Of a stretch of 64,000 nt of DNA, positions 56,181 through 64,000 are shown one piece after another. The notes beneath the pieces are model-generated. The model was given only the letters and a program-made list of their open reading frames with translations, did no database searches and was not told where the DNA came from. Source of the stretch: Lacihabitans soyangensis (GTDB lineage Bacteria; Bacteroidota; Bacteroidia; Cytophagales; Spirosomataceae); NCBI RefSeq assembly GCF_024343775.1, contig NZ_RJUF01000005.1:51964-115963 (forward strand). Reading direction: 5' to 3'. The stretch's first letter is position 1, and each line of letters opens with the position of its first letter. The position numbers and the translations under genes were made by a program.

Positions 56181-57074
56181 ATGAGAGTTTTAATAACAGG
56201 AGGTAGCGGTTTGATAGGCAAGGCACTTACAAAAAGACTGTTGACCGAGGGTCATCAGGTAAACATTCTTACTCGCAAAATCACCCATACCAGTGCCGCC
56301 AAAGAATTCCTATGGGACGGTCAATCTGTTGATAGCAAAGCTTTTGAAGGTATAGAAGTGCTCGTTCACTTGGCCGGAGCAGGTATTGCAGACAAAAAAT
56401 GGACCTCAGAAAGGAAACAGGAAATTATAGATAGCAGAGTAAAATCCATAGAGCTTATTGGTAAAAAATATGCAGGAAGCTCGTTGAAGGCAATCGTTGG
56501 AGGTTCAGCAATTGGCTATTATGGCGGAGATTCTGGCGAAACGCAAAATGACGAGAACTCTCCTCATGGAAACGATTTCATGGCCGAGTGTTGTGTAAAG
56601 TGGGAAAAAGCAGAGGAAGATTTTGCAAAAAGAAAGAACCTCAGATTAGTAAAGGTCAGAACTGGAGTAGTTTTGGATGCTGAAGACGGTGCATTACCAC
56701 AAATCACCAAACCCATAAAATATTATGCTGGCACGGCTCTTGGCTCAGGCAAACAGTGGATGTCTTGGATACATATTGATGATATTGTGGAAATATTTTA
56801 CCAATCCATTGTGAACGAAGACATAAAAGGCACCATTAATGGGGTGGCTCCAAACCCCGTTCGCAACCAAGACTTCACAAGATTGGCTGCCGAAGTCATG
56901 AAAAAGAAATTAATTCTGCCCAATGCTCCAGCTTTTATACTCAAAATGATTTTAGGAGAAATGTCGGTGGTAGTTTTAGGAAGCAGTAGAGTTTACAACT
57001 CACAAACACTCCCGTTCGAGTTTAAATATGAGTATCTCGAAAATGCACTAAGCAATTTATTGGTCAAAAATTGA
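56181..57074 (+). CDS. TIGR01777-family NAD(P)-dependent epimerase
   Basis: 297-residue short-chain dehydrogenase/epimerase of the TIGR01777 (YfcH/SulA-like) family. Nucleotide loop GGSGLIGKAL at the start, LAGAGIADKKW, GGSAIGYYGG (catalytic Tyr), and a DUF1731 C-terminal domain (KYEYLENALSNLL). Function in metabolism unclear. Ends one base before the convergent 223-aa gene. Confidence 0.9.
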   Translation: MRVLITGGSGLIGKALTKRLLTEGHQVNILTRKITHTSAAKEFLWDGQSVDSKAFEGIEVLVHLAGAGIADKKWTSERKQEIIDSRVKSIELIGKKYAGSSLKAIVGGSAIGYYGGDSGETQNDENSPHGNDFMAECCVKWEKAEEDFAKRKNLRLVKVRTGVVLDAEDGALPQITKPIKYYAGTALGSGKQWMSWIHIDDIVEIFYQSIVNEDIKGTINGVAPNPVRNQDFTRLAAEVMKKKLILPNAPAFILKMILGEMSVVVLGSSRVYNSQTLPFEFKYEYLENALSNLLVKN

Positions 57075-57075
57075 T

Positions 57076-57747
57076 TTAGCCCACAGCTTGAGACTTACTC
57101 TGATACTTTATGCCCCTGAATATCAATAATATACTCACATACATGATTACATGAGAGATGTCATTGTGGTTAAACCATTTGGAGAACGACAATTTCTGGG
57201 CATGCACATAAATGGTCAAAAAAGAAATTATAAAACCAAAACTGATGTAGGTTCGGTGTACCCAGTTTTCTAATTTTAAAGGAAAAAACACCACCACCAT
57301 TTGGGTCATAGCTATGAGCGAATTGACAGCTACAACTCTGAAATCAAAGAAATAAAAAACCGAAGGTAAAAAGATTAACATCTGAAATATGGAAAGCCCA
57401 AGCATCCATTTCCTCACATTTTCATTCTTTAACTCTCCAAATGCAGCAGCTTGAGCAAAAAAAGTAGAAAAACCGGCCGTGACTTGCATGACTAGCCATA
57501 CGGAATTGTAAAAGGCATTATTATGTCTTTCAAAAATACCATGTGAAAGAGCACCAAGTAATGTAGAAAAACCAAGAAAAAGATAGAATTTAAGCCAATG
57601 AGATTGGCTACTGCAGTTGTCATTTAGTTTTTGAATACTGAAAAAAAAGTAGAAACAACTTATGGACAAGAGCAAATCTGTTAGCGAAGTTACCGGCTCT
57701 GAGAGAACCGTACGAAGCTGCTCGATAAAGTTAATAATGATATTCAT
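57076..57747 (-). CDS. Seven-helix membrane protein, possibly CREST-like
   Basis: 223 residues (ATG 57747; GTG 57762 also possible) with about seven hydrophobic helices. Two histidine-bearing segments stand out: GALSHGIFERHNNAF and NHNDISHVIMYVSILL. The spacing recalls the CREST superfamily (ceramidase/PAQR-like metal hydrolases), but I cannot confirm all metal-site residues, so this stays a suggestion. Immediately adjacent to the convergent epimerase gene; no clear promoter. Confidence 0.6.
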   Translation of the reverse strand: MNIIINFIEQLRTVLSEPVTSLTDLLLSISCFYFFFSIQKLNDNCSSQSHWLKFYLFLGFSTLLGALSHGIFERHNNAFYNSVWLVMQVTAGFSTFFAQAAAFGELKNENVRKWMLGLSIFQMLIFLPSVFYFFDFRVVAVNSLIAMTQMVVVFFPLKLENWVHRTYISFGFIISFLTIYVHAQKLSFSKWFNHNDISHVIMYVSILLIFRGIKYQSKSQAVG

Positions 57748-57762
57748 AGCTAATTGGGTCAC

Positions 57763-58145
57763 TCTTTCCTAGGCCTTGAATGGAGATCTGAATCTGTCAC
57801 TCCGCTAAGAAAATTTTAATAGGTATATAGGTTTTGTGCTAAACTAATAAAACTATTTGACTTACCCAATTATGCCGGCACAACATTAAATTTCTGTACA
57901 GGACTTTAAGATACTGCTTCGTTTGTCAACAATTTACTTACTTACTCAGCATCCAGTGCTTTCAGTACACGCAAAAAAAAGACTTTCAAGTATTTAACCC
58001 CAAACCCATTTTGTAAATTTAGCCCTTAGGCCAATACTTTTTTGACATAATTTCCAAAAAAAAAAGACACTAAACGCGTTTCTCGAAAAAGAAGTTTTAA
58101 TTTTGCGGCACAGAAAATCGAGTATCTAAATTATCAAATTAATCA
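57763..58145. other. Gene-free region upstream of glyA
   Basis: About 380 bp with no ORF, tRNA or recognisable riboswitch. Besides the glyA -7 element near the end, I see nothing. Confidence 0.5.
58098..58105 (+). promoter_or_regulatory. -7 element (TAATTTTG) for glyA
   Basis: Perfect TANNTTTG match ending 40 bp before ATG 58146. No TTG at standard spacing upstream. Confidence 0.5.
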
Positions 58146-59438
58146 ATGTCAGTATTGAATTCTACGCCAAACAGAGACAATCAAATTTTTGATTTAATTC
58201 AAAAAGAGCATAACAGACAGCTACATGGAATTGAGCTGATTGCCTCTGAAAATTTTGTTTCACCACAAGTTATGGAAGCCGCTGGTAGTGTGCTCACCAA
58301 CAAATACGCCGAGGGATTGCCTGGAAAGAGGTACTATGGAGGCTGTGAAGTGGTTGACGAAGTGGAGCAGATTGCAATAGATCGACTAAAAGAACTTTTC
58401 AAATTGTCGTGGGCAAACGTTCAGCCACACTCTGGTGCTCAAGCAAACATGGCCGTATTTTTGGCTTGTTTACAACCGGGCGACAAAATTTTAGGATTTG
58501 ACCTGTCACATGGCGGCCACTTGTCTCATGGTTCTCCTGTAAATATATCTGGAAAATACTTCCAGCCATTTTTCTATGGTGTTGAAAAAGAAACTGGACT
58601 TATAAACTGGGATAAAGTTGAAGAAACTGCCACCAAAGAAAAACCAAAATTGATTATTTGTGGTGCTTCGGCTTACTCAAGAGACTGGGATTATGCGAGA
58701 CTTAGGGCCATAGCAGATAAAGTTGGTGCAGTACTTTTGGCAGATATCTCCCACCCTGCCGGCCTTATAGCCAAAGGTCTTTTGGCAGATCCATTTGATC
58801 ATTGTCATATCGTGACCACCACCACTCACAAAACCCTAAGAGGAACCAGAGGCGGTGTAATAATGATGAGAAACGATTTTGAAAACCCTTTTGGTATCAC
58901 TACTGCGAAAGGAAAAATCAGATCGATGGCCTCACTTTTGGACTCGGGTGTTTTCCCTGGCACACAAGGTGGCCCATTGGAGCATATCATTGCAGCTAAG
59001 GCAGTTGCATTTGGCGAGGCCCTGTCAGATAGCTTTGGAGCGTATGCCGTACAGGTTCAGAAAAATGCCAAGGTCATGGCACAAGCTTTTGTGGACAAAG
59101 GCTACAGTGTGATATCTGGTGGAACTGACAACCACTTGGCACTTATAGACCTTCGTCCGAAAGGATTAACAGGTAAATTGGCAGAAAATACACTTATCAA
59201 AGCCGACATAACAGTTAACAAAAACATGGTTCCTTTTGATGATGCCACAGCCATGACAACCTCTGGCATGAGAGTTGGTACTGCAGCCATGACTACACGC
59301 GGACTGGTAGAAAGTGATTTTGTAAGAGTGGTTGACTTGGTAGACAAGGTATTAATGAATCATGACAATGAGTCAGTGATCACAAGTGTAAGAAATGAAG
59401 TTAATGAGTGGATGAAAGCATTCCCACTTTTCAAATAA
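58146..59438 (+). CDS. glyA: Serine hydroxymethyltransferase
   Basis: PLP enzyme converting serine and tetrahydrofolate to glycine and methylene-THF. 430 residues, slightly longer than typical (about 415-420). Key motifs are [41 protein letters not shown], the PLP-Lys in [14 protein letters not shown] and [13 protein letters not shown]. Monocistronic; a good terminator follows. Connects with the SerB-SerA fusion elsewhere in the window. Confidence 0.97.
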   Translation: MSVLNSTPNRDNQIFDLIQKEHNRQLHGIELIASENFVSPQVMEAAGSVLTNKYAEGLPGKRYYGGCEVVDEVEQIAIDRLKELFKLSWANVQPHSGAQANMAVFLACLQPGDKILGFDLSHGGHLSHGSPVNISGKYFQPFFYGVEKETGLINWDKVEETATKEKPKLIICGASAYSRDWDYARLRAIADKVGAVLLADISHPAGLIAKGLLADPFDHCHIVTTTTHKTLRGTRGGVIMMRNDFENPFGITTAKGKIRSMASLLDSGVFPGTQGGPLEHIIAAKAVAFGEALSDSFGAYAVQVQKNAKVMAQAFVDKGYSVISGGTDNHLALIDLRPKGLTGKLAENTLIKADITVNKNMVPFDDATAMTTSGMRVGTAAMTTRGLVESDFVRVVDLVDKVLMNHDNESVITSVRNEVNEWMKAFPLFK

Positions 59439-59451
59439 TTATTTTAGACTA

Positions 59452-59490
59452 AAAAATACCCCATCTGAATGTTTAGATGGGGTATTTTGT
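59452..59490 (+). terminator. Terminator after glyA
   Basis: Perfect 13-bp stem AAATACCCCATCT / AGATGGGGTATTT with GAATGTTT loop and T-rich tail. Confidence 0.92.
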
Positions 59491-59513
59491 TTTAAAGAAG
59501 TGTATTAAATTAT

Positions 59514-59521
59514 TACATTTG
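59514..59521 (+). promoter_or_regulatory. -7 element (TACATTTG) for tatC
   Basis: Perfect TANNTTTG ending 18 bp before ATG 59540; it excludes the longer frame starting at 59477, which runs through the terminator. Confidence 0.6.
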
Positions 59522-59539
59522 CATAAAGAAATCAAACAA

Positions 59540-60412
59540 ATGCCCTTAGATCAATCTCCTTATATACATTACGACGACAACGAAGACGAACAAAACGGTG
59601 AGCATGCCGAAAAGGAAATGACCTTTATTGAGCATTTAGAAGAGCTTAGGTGGCATATTATTCGTTCTGTAGCGGCCATACTTATCTTTATGATTGTGGC
59701 TTGGGTCATGATGGGTAAAATATTCAACCTCATTATACTAGCTCCTTCAAGGCCAGACTTTTGGACATACAGAAAACTTTGTGAGTTAGGAAATAAAGTG
59801 GGTATTCCCAGCCTTTGCGTCGAAAAACTCAACTTCTCGCTAATGAGTCGTGAGGTTTCCGGGCAGTTTATGATGCAGCTTACTGCTTCTGCTATAGTGG
59901 GACTTTTGGTGGCGTTTCCATATGTTTTTTGGGAAATATGGAGATTTATAAAACCAGGTTTAAAGATTACTGAGAAAAAAGCGGCCACTGGTTCGGTTTT
60001 CTTTGTGACTACCTTGTTTTTCTTAGGTATTATGTTTGGCTATTATGTAGTAGCTCCTTTCGCCATTAACTTTTTGGTAAACTTTCAGATAGATCCTAGT
60101 ATTGAAAATCAATTTGATATTCAGTCTTACATTTCTGTTTTAGCCACACTTACATTAGCCTGTGGAGTAACCTTCCAGCTTCCTATGGCAATATTAGTTT
60201 TAACCCGTATAGGCATAGTTACTCCTGCATTTTTGAAAGAATATAGAAAACATGCCTTCGTTATAATACTCATAGTTGCGGCCATTATTACACCTTCTCC
60301 GGATATGATTAGCCAGGTTTTGGTGGCCATTCCATTATATATCTTATTCGAAATCAGTATATTGGTATCGCAAAGAATTTACAACAAGAAACTAAAAGAA
60401 ACCGAATCATGA
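59540..60412 (+). CDS. tatC: Sec-independent protein translocase TatC
   Basis: Core receptor of the twin-arginine translocase. 290 residues, six helices, starting MPLDQSPYIHYDD with an acidic N-terminal extension (about 8-25), then the TatC signature FIEHLEELRWHIIRS, FPYVFWEIWRFIKPGLK, and the conserved P48/F94/E103-type segment in the periplasmic loop region. tatA is not adjacent. Overlaps the next gene by 4 bp (ATGA). Confidence 0.95.
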   Translation: MPLDQSPYIHYDDNEDEQNGEHAEKEMTFIEHLEELRWHIIRSVAAILIFMIVAWVMMGKIFNLIILAPSRPDFWTYRKLCELGNKVGIPSLCVEKLNFSLMSREVSGQFMMQLTASAIVGLLVAFPYVFWEIWRFIKPGLKITEKKAATGSVFFVTTLFFLGIMFGYYVVAPFAINFLVNFQIDPSIENQFDIQSYISVLATLTLACGVTFQLPMAILVLTRIGIVTPAFLKEYRKHAFVIILIVAAIITPSPDMISQVLVAIPLYILFEISILVSQRIYNKKLKETES

Positions 60413-61515
60413 CAAAAAGACAAGGCTTATTCCCTATTCAAAATGCTGCTTTCGCATTGATAATTTTGGTAATTGTGGTTTATGCCTTGTATATTTTGAA
60501 AGATATTTTTATACCCTTCATAATTGCTGGACTTCTTTCGTTCTTGCTATTTCCGATATCAAGGTTTCTTGAAAAATACCATTTTCCAAGACCGTTGGCT
60601 ATTTTAGTTTCTATTGTGGTGGCTTTATCATTATTGGGTTCTATTATCTATTTCTCGTACACTCAGATAATCCAGTTGGAAAGCTTAATCCCTTTAATAG
60701 AGAAAAAAGGCACCGTTTGGATTACAGCCATTGAAAAACTTCTGAGACGGAATCTCCACATCAATCAAAACCAATTGGTGGCAGAAAGTCAAAAATATAT
60801 GACGGAGGTATTAAAAAATAGCACCAAACTGATCGGACAAACACTTAGCACCACCTCGGGTTTTCTTATAAATTTCTCATTATTACCCCTATACATTTTT
60901 TTGTTCTTGCTGTACAGAGACTTCCTCAAGACTTTTGTGTATAAACTAATGCGAAATAGCAGTAAGCATACCATATCCAATACCATTAATAAAATAAATG
61001 GCGTGGTGAGAAACTATATCGTAGGGCTTCTTTTGGTTATTCTTATTGTTGGTATTTTAAATACGGGGGCACTTTATTTCTTAGACATAGAACATGCTCT
61101 TTTCTTTGGCTTCTTTGCATCCTTTTTGGTGCTGATTCCTTATATCGGCATAGCTATTGGTTCAGCATTACCCATATTAGTAGCCCTAATAACCAAAGAT
61201 TCTTACTGGTATCCGTTGGGTGTTGCTGCTTCTTTTTTTGTGATACAATTCCTTGAAGGCAACTTCATAACTCCCTTTATAATAGGCAACAAAGTAAGCA
61301 TAAACTCTCTTGCGGCTATCATATCCTTACTCCTATTTGGTAACCTTTGGGGAATCAGTGGATTGGTTTTGGCATTACCCCTTACGGCCATCATCAAGGT
61401 TATATTTGATTCCTCCGACTCGCTTAAAGCGTGGGGATTCCTACTTGGCGACTCCGACCATATCGATGTTCAGGTTACCAAAAAACATTTCAACTTTAAA
61501 AATTTCGGCAAATAA
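60409..61515 (+). CDS. AI-2E/PerM-family transporter
   Basis: 368-residue membrane protein of the AI-2E transporter (UPF0118/PerM) family; members export AI-2 or act as ion/proton antiporters. Two N-terminal helix pairs (about 15-85), a soluble central part, and a C-terminal group of helices with FGFFASFLVLIPYIGIAIGSALP and GNKVSINSLAAIISLLLFGNLWGISG. Starts within the tatC stop (4-bp overlap); substrate unknown. Confidence 0.88.
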   Translation: MTKRQGLFPIQNAAFALIILVIVVYALYILKDIFIPFIIAGLLSFLLFPISRFLEKYHFPRPLAILVSIVVALSLLGSIIYFSYTQIIQLESLIPLIEKKGTVWITAIEKLLRRNLHINQNQLVAESQKYMTEVLKNSTKLIGQTLSTTSGFLINFSLLPLYIFLFLLYRDFLKTFVYKLMRNSSKHTISNTINKINGVVRNYIVGLLLVILIVGILNTGALYFLDIEHALFFGFFASFLVLIPYIGIAIGSALPILVALITKDSYWYPLGVAASFFVIQFLEGNFITPFIIGNKVSINSLAAIISLLLFGNLWGISGLVLALPLTAIIKVIFDSSDSLKAWGFLLGDSDHIDVQVTKKHFNFKNFGK

Positions 61516-61653
61516 GCAAGCGATGAAATAAAGCTTAATTCTGCCAAAAATCTGGTTTTATTCCATGATTTTGTGAGCATTTTATTATTCGTTGTCTTAC
61601 CAAATCAATACCTGCGGAATATCTCTACAAACTAGCTTTTTTTATCTATTTAG

Positions 61654-61686
61654 TTGTCCAAATATTTAGTTTATCTGCTATATTTG
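61654..61686 (+). promoter_or_regulatory. Promoter of the ebo cluster (TTG-N22-TATATTTG)
   Basis: Perfect -7 element TATATTTG at 61679-61686 with TTG 22 bp upstream (61654-61656), about 45 bp before eboA. Confidence 0.6.
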
Positions 61687-61731
61687 AGTACAATAAAGAA
61701 GTAATAAAACGAGCAATCGTACAACAAGAAA

Positions 61732-62544
61732 ATGGATTTAAAGGATAATCTTTTTGAGATTATTAAGGTCAATGCCTCTCAAAAAGAACAAGATTGGATT
61801 GAAACAAAAGCCAATGGCAGTTTACAATCTATGCAGACCGCGTTTGTAGCTACTCCAAGGTTTATCAGTAAGACGCCGGTCAACTCCGATATCACGCTCC
61901 GAGGCATTAGTTTTGAAACTTGGACATTAGACAGACTAGTGCGTGCTTATTTTTTGGTCTGTTTAGATAATTCAGACATAGAAATCTACATCAAAACGCT
62001 AAATACCCTTTTTGAAACTGCTGAAAACAACGAGGCTGTAGCCCTAATTTCATCTTTGGCACTTCTCGAAAATCCTGAATCTTGGCTTTTACGAGCCACC
62101 GATGCCGTAAGAACCAACATAGGAGTGGTGTTTGATGCCATTGCATTCGACAATCCTTACGCAAAGACCTATTTCTCAGAATTAGCTTGGAATCAGTTGG
62201 TTCTGAAGTGTATTTTTAATGACAAACCGATACACAAAATACAAGGATTGGACGAAAGACCCAATAAAGAGTTGGCGATTTCCATTTCTAATCTTGCACA
62301 TGAACGCTGGGCGGCAGGCCGTACCATTCCTCCGCAAGCGTGGCGGTTGGTTACTAATTTTTTAGATGAAATAATCTTGGAGGATATCAAAAAACTCTTT
62401 GCCTCCACAAATGATAATGACCAATTGGCGGCTGCCTTAGTTTGTAAAAACAGTGAATTCCCACTCGCAAAAAGTGAGTTAATAAAACATATTGAACTAG
62501 ACGAAAAAGCTAAAAATCTCTCTTGGAGTGCTTTAGAAGTGTAG
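61732..62544 (+). CDS. eboA: EboA domain protein
   Basis: 270-residue soluble helical protein with EboA-family features (NLFEIIKVNASQ, SWLLRATDAVRTN-type core, LAHERWAAGRTIP). First gene of an ebo cluster, linked by a 10-bp gap to eboB. Biochemical activity is unknown. In cyanobacteria ebo genes are needed to deliver a scytonemin precursor to the periplasm. The assignment rests on both sequence and the eboB-eboC neighbours. Confidence 0.85.
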   Translation: MDLKDNLFEIIKVNASQKEQDWIETKANGSLQSMQTAFVATPRFISKTPVNSDITLRGISFETWTLDRLVRAYFLVCLDNSDIEIYIKTLNTLFETAENNEAVALISSLALLENPESWLLRATDAVRTNIGVVFDAIAFDNPYAKTYFSELAWNQLVLKCIFNDKPIHKIQGLDERPNKELAISISNLAHERWAAGRTIPPQAWRLVTNFLDEIILEDIKKLFASTNDNDQLAAALVCKNSEFPLAKSELIKHIELDEKAKNLSWSALEV

Positions 62545-62554
62545 AAAGAACTTA

Positions 62555-63592
62555 TTGAAATTCCTTAATGAAATGTGCCAAAAAGAATCAGAAATAAAAC
62601 AAAACCCTTCTCATTTTGAAGGTACTGCTGAAGAACTAGAAATGTCAAAAACCATACAGGCCAACTACATGGACTATGTGAAAGGTATGAAATTCTTTGA
62701 CCCGCATATTCACATGACATCCAGGACGACGGACGATTACACCGCCCTGGTAGATGCAGGCGTAGTGGCCATTATAGAGCCGGCCTTTTGGCTCGGGCAA
62801 CCTCGAACAGGTTTAGCTTCTTTCAAAGATTACTACAGCAGCTTGGTAGGCTGGGAGCGTTTTCGTTCGTCACAATTTGGCATCAAGCATTATTGCACCA
62901 TAGGATTGAACTCAAGAGAAGCCAACAACGAAGCTCTTGCTGAGGAAGTTATGGAAATCTTGCCTTTATTTTTATACAAAGAAGGTGTGGTAGGCGTTGG
63001 AGAAATTGGCTTTGACGACCAAACCGCTGCAGAGGAAAAATATTACCGTCAGCAGTTAGAAATGTCAAAAGAGGCTGGCTTACCTGTGCAAGTACACACG
63101 CCGCATAGAGACAAAAAGAAAGGAACAGAATTGAGCATGTCCATTGCCTTGGAGCACGCCATTGACCCAGGAATGGTAATCATCGACCATAACAATGAAG
63201 AAACCGTGGAGAGTGTTCTGGACAAAGGATTTTGGGCGGCATTTACCATTTACCCTTTCACTAAAATGGGTAATGAACGCATGGTAGAACTCGTAAAAAA
63301 GTATGGGCCAGAACGAATCATGATAAATTCTGCTGCAGACTGGGGTATAAGCGATCCATTGGCAGTGCCAAAAACAGCCGCCTTGATGAAAATCAGGGGA
63401 ATTTCAGATGAAGCTATAAAAATGGTTTGCTACCAAAACGCCATTGATGCCTTTGCTCAAAGTGGACAAATAAATGTGGCGGACTTCGAGACACCACAAG
63501 TAATCGATCAAAGTCTAAAATTCAATGGAAATACCGTTTTAAGAGGCGGACAGATTCCGAGAGTGGACAAAAATTCTATTTTTATTAGCTAA
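62555..63592 (+). CDS. eboB: EboB-like TatD-family metal hydrolase
   Basis: 345-residue TIM-barrel amidohydrolase of the TatD family. Metal ligands visible: HxH in FFDPHIHMTSR, Glu in VGVGEIGFD, His in VQVHTPH, His in VIIDHNNE and Asp in NSAADWG. It has an extra 40-50 residue N-terminal segment before the barrel. Start TTG 62555 keeps the ORF long; ATG 62573 is an alternative. Follows eboA by 10 bp and precedes eboC by 7 bp. Probable hydrolase of an unknown small molecule. Confidence 0.85.
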   Translation: MKFLNEMCQKESEIKQNPSHFEGTAEELEMSKTIQANYMDYVKGMKFFDPHIHMTSRTTDDYTALVDAGVVAIIEPAFWLGQPRTGLASFKDYYSSLVGWERFRSSQFGIKHYCTIGLNSREANNEALAEEVMEILPLFLYKEGVVGVGEIGFDDQTAAEEKYYRQQLEMSKEAGLPVQVHTPHRDKKKGTELSMSIALEHAIDPGMVIIDHNNEETVESVLDKGFWAAFTIYPFTKMGNERMVELVKKYGPERIMINSAADWGISDPLAVPKTAALMKIRGISDEAIKMVCYQNAIDAFAQSGQINVADFETPQVIDQSLKFNGNTVLRGGQIPRVDKNSIFIS

Positions 63593-63599
63593 GTATATT

Positions 63600-64000
63600 T
63601 TGAACATAAAAGCATATCTTCAACTCTGTCGCCCCGCCAATATCATCACAGCTATTGCCGATATTTTGGCAGGAGTAGCAATAGCGAGTTTTGCGACTCC
63701 ATTAACCGAAATAAATCCGTTTGGGGTAATACTTTTATGTATTTCTACTATTGGTCTGTACGGTGGCGGAATAGTTTTTAATGATATTTTTGATTTAGAA
63801 TTAGATAAAATCGAGCGGCCTGAAAGAGCAATTCCCAGTGGAAGGATAAGCTTAAGAAATGCCTATATTTTCGGAACTGTGCTTTTGTTAATAGCAATTA
63901 TTTCCGCTTTTTCGAATGGTAGTTTAAGTGGAATCATCGCAACATTGATCGCAATCTCAGCCCTTGTTTATGACAAATACGGAAAACATCATTCGTTTTT
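63600..64000 (+). CDS. eboC: EboC-like UbiA prenyltransferase (3' end outside window)
   Basis: The first 133 codons of a membrane prenyltransferase run to the window end. Reading begins at TTG 63600 (NIKAYLQLCRPAN), 7 bp after eboB. Two to three helices precede the Asp-rich motif NDIFDLELDKIERPERAIPSGR, which is the first prenyl-diphosphate site of the UbiA family; the loop with ERPERAIPSG is typical of EboC. It is not menA: that gene is at 13160-14047. No ATG is available near the family start, so TTG is most likely. Confidence 0.85.
   Translation, partial: MNIKAYLQLCRPANIITAIADILAGVAIASFATPLTEINPFGVILLCISTIGLYGGGIVFNDIFDLELDKIERPERAIPSGRISLRNAYIFGTVLLLIAIISAFSNGSLSGIIATLIAISALVYDKYGKHHSF

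Noticed and set aside
1..64000. tRNA, rRNA, transposase or integrase genes
   Set aside because: None could be recognised by reading the intergenic regions and protein frames; small structured RNAs could have been missed without a covariance search.

Overview
The window is AT-rich, gene-dense bacterial chromosome from a member of the Bacteroidota, most likely an aerobic, menaquinone-using environmental lineage of the Cytophagales type. The evidence is: (i) about sixteen start-proximal matches to the Bacteroidota housekeeping promoter element TANNTTTG (-7), several with a TTG/TTTG element 17-24 bp upstream; (ii) two secreted enzymes ending in type IX secretion (T9SS) sorting domains; (iii) family-typical gene forms such as split pntAA/pntAB/pntB, fused serB-serA, DUF177-rpmF-plsX-fabH followed by efp-accB-accC, and a fused SpmA/SpmB protein. 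No rRNA, tRNA, insertion sequence, prophage or CRISPR array was seen. The species cannot be named from this sequence alone.

Layout. 1-5 kb: end of an EamA exporter gene, an unknown membrane-anchored protein, and the proton-translocating transhydrogenase operon, followed directly by a 13-unit array of 24-bp tandem repeats. 5-16 kb: zinc membrane peptidase, membrane protein, yqeY-cvpA, pdxJ, a UvrD/PcrA helicase, and a desaturase - glutathione peroxidase - menA run, then a TPR protein and AMP nucleosidase. 16-27 kb: a lone HsdR-N-type nuclease-fold protein, then a long leftward run of M28 peptidase, bestrophin, phospho-sugar mutase, two LytS-type histidine kinases (one of 1517 residues) and a LytTR response regulator. 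27-35 kb: small membrane protein, unknown secreted protein, DUF2853, the SerB-SerA fusion, a T9SS purple-acid-phosphatase-like enzyme, DUF486 and DinB proteins, and a SigR/RsrA-like sigma/anti-sigma pair. 35-44 kb: gmk-nadD, coaX and the lipid-synthesis cluster. 44-58 kb: lipoprotein, SpmAB-like transporter, VanX-like dipeptidase, pheS, a T9SS SGNH esterase, an RNA methyltransferase, a hydroxypyruvate-isomerase-like protein, ribBA, GH20 hexosaminidase and a TIGR01777 epimerase. 58-64 kb: glyA, tatC, an AI-2E-family permease and the first three genes of an ebo cluster (eboA, eboB, and a UbiA-type eboC cut by the window end).

How the genes work together. Most of the window is core metabolism: fatty-acid initiation and malonyl-CoA supply (plsX, fabH, accB, accC) together with ribosomal L32 and EF-P; cofactor synthesis (pdxJ, nadD, coaX, ribBA, menA); serine and one-carbon metabolism (serBA, glyA); and redox balance (pntAA/AB/B, glutathione peroxidase). 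Several pieces are less routine: the post-pntB repeat array, the paired LytS kinases with near-identical transmitter modules, the RsrA-like anti-sigma factor with an altered zinc motif and hydrophobic tail, the paired palindromes upstream of pheS, and the ebo cluster, whose product in Bacteroidota is not known. No clearly undescribed multi-gene system was found. The ebo cluster and the two-kinase locus are the best leads.
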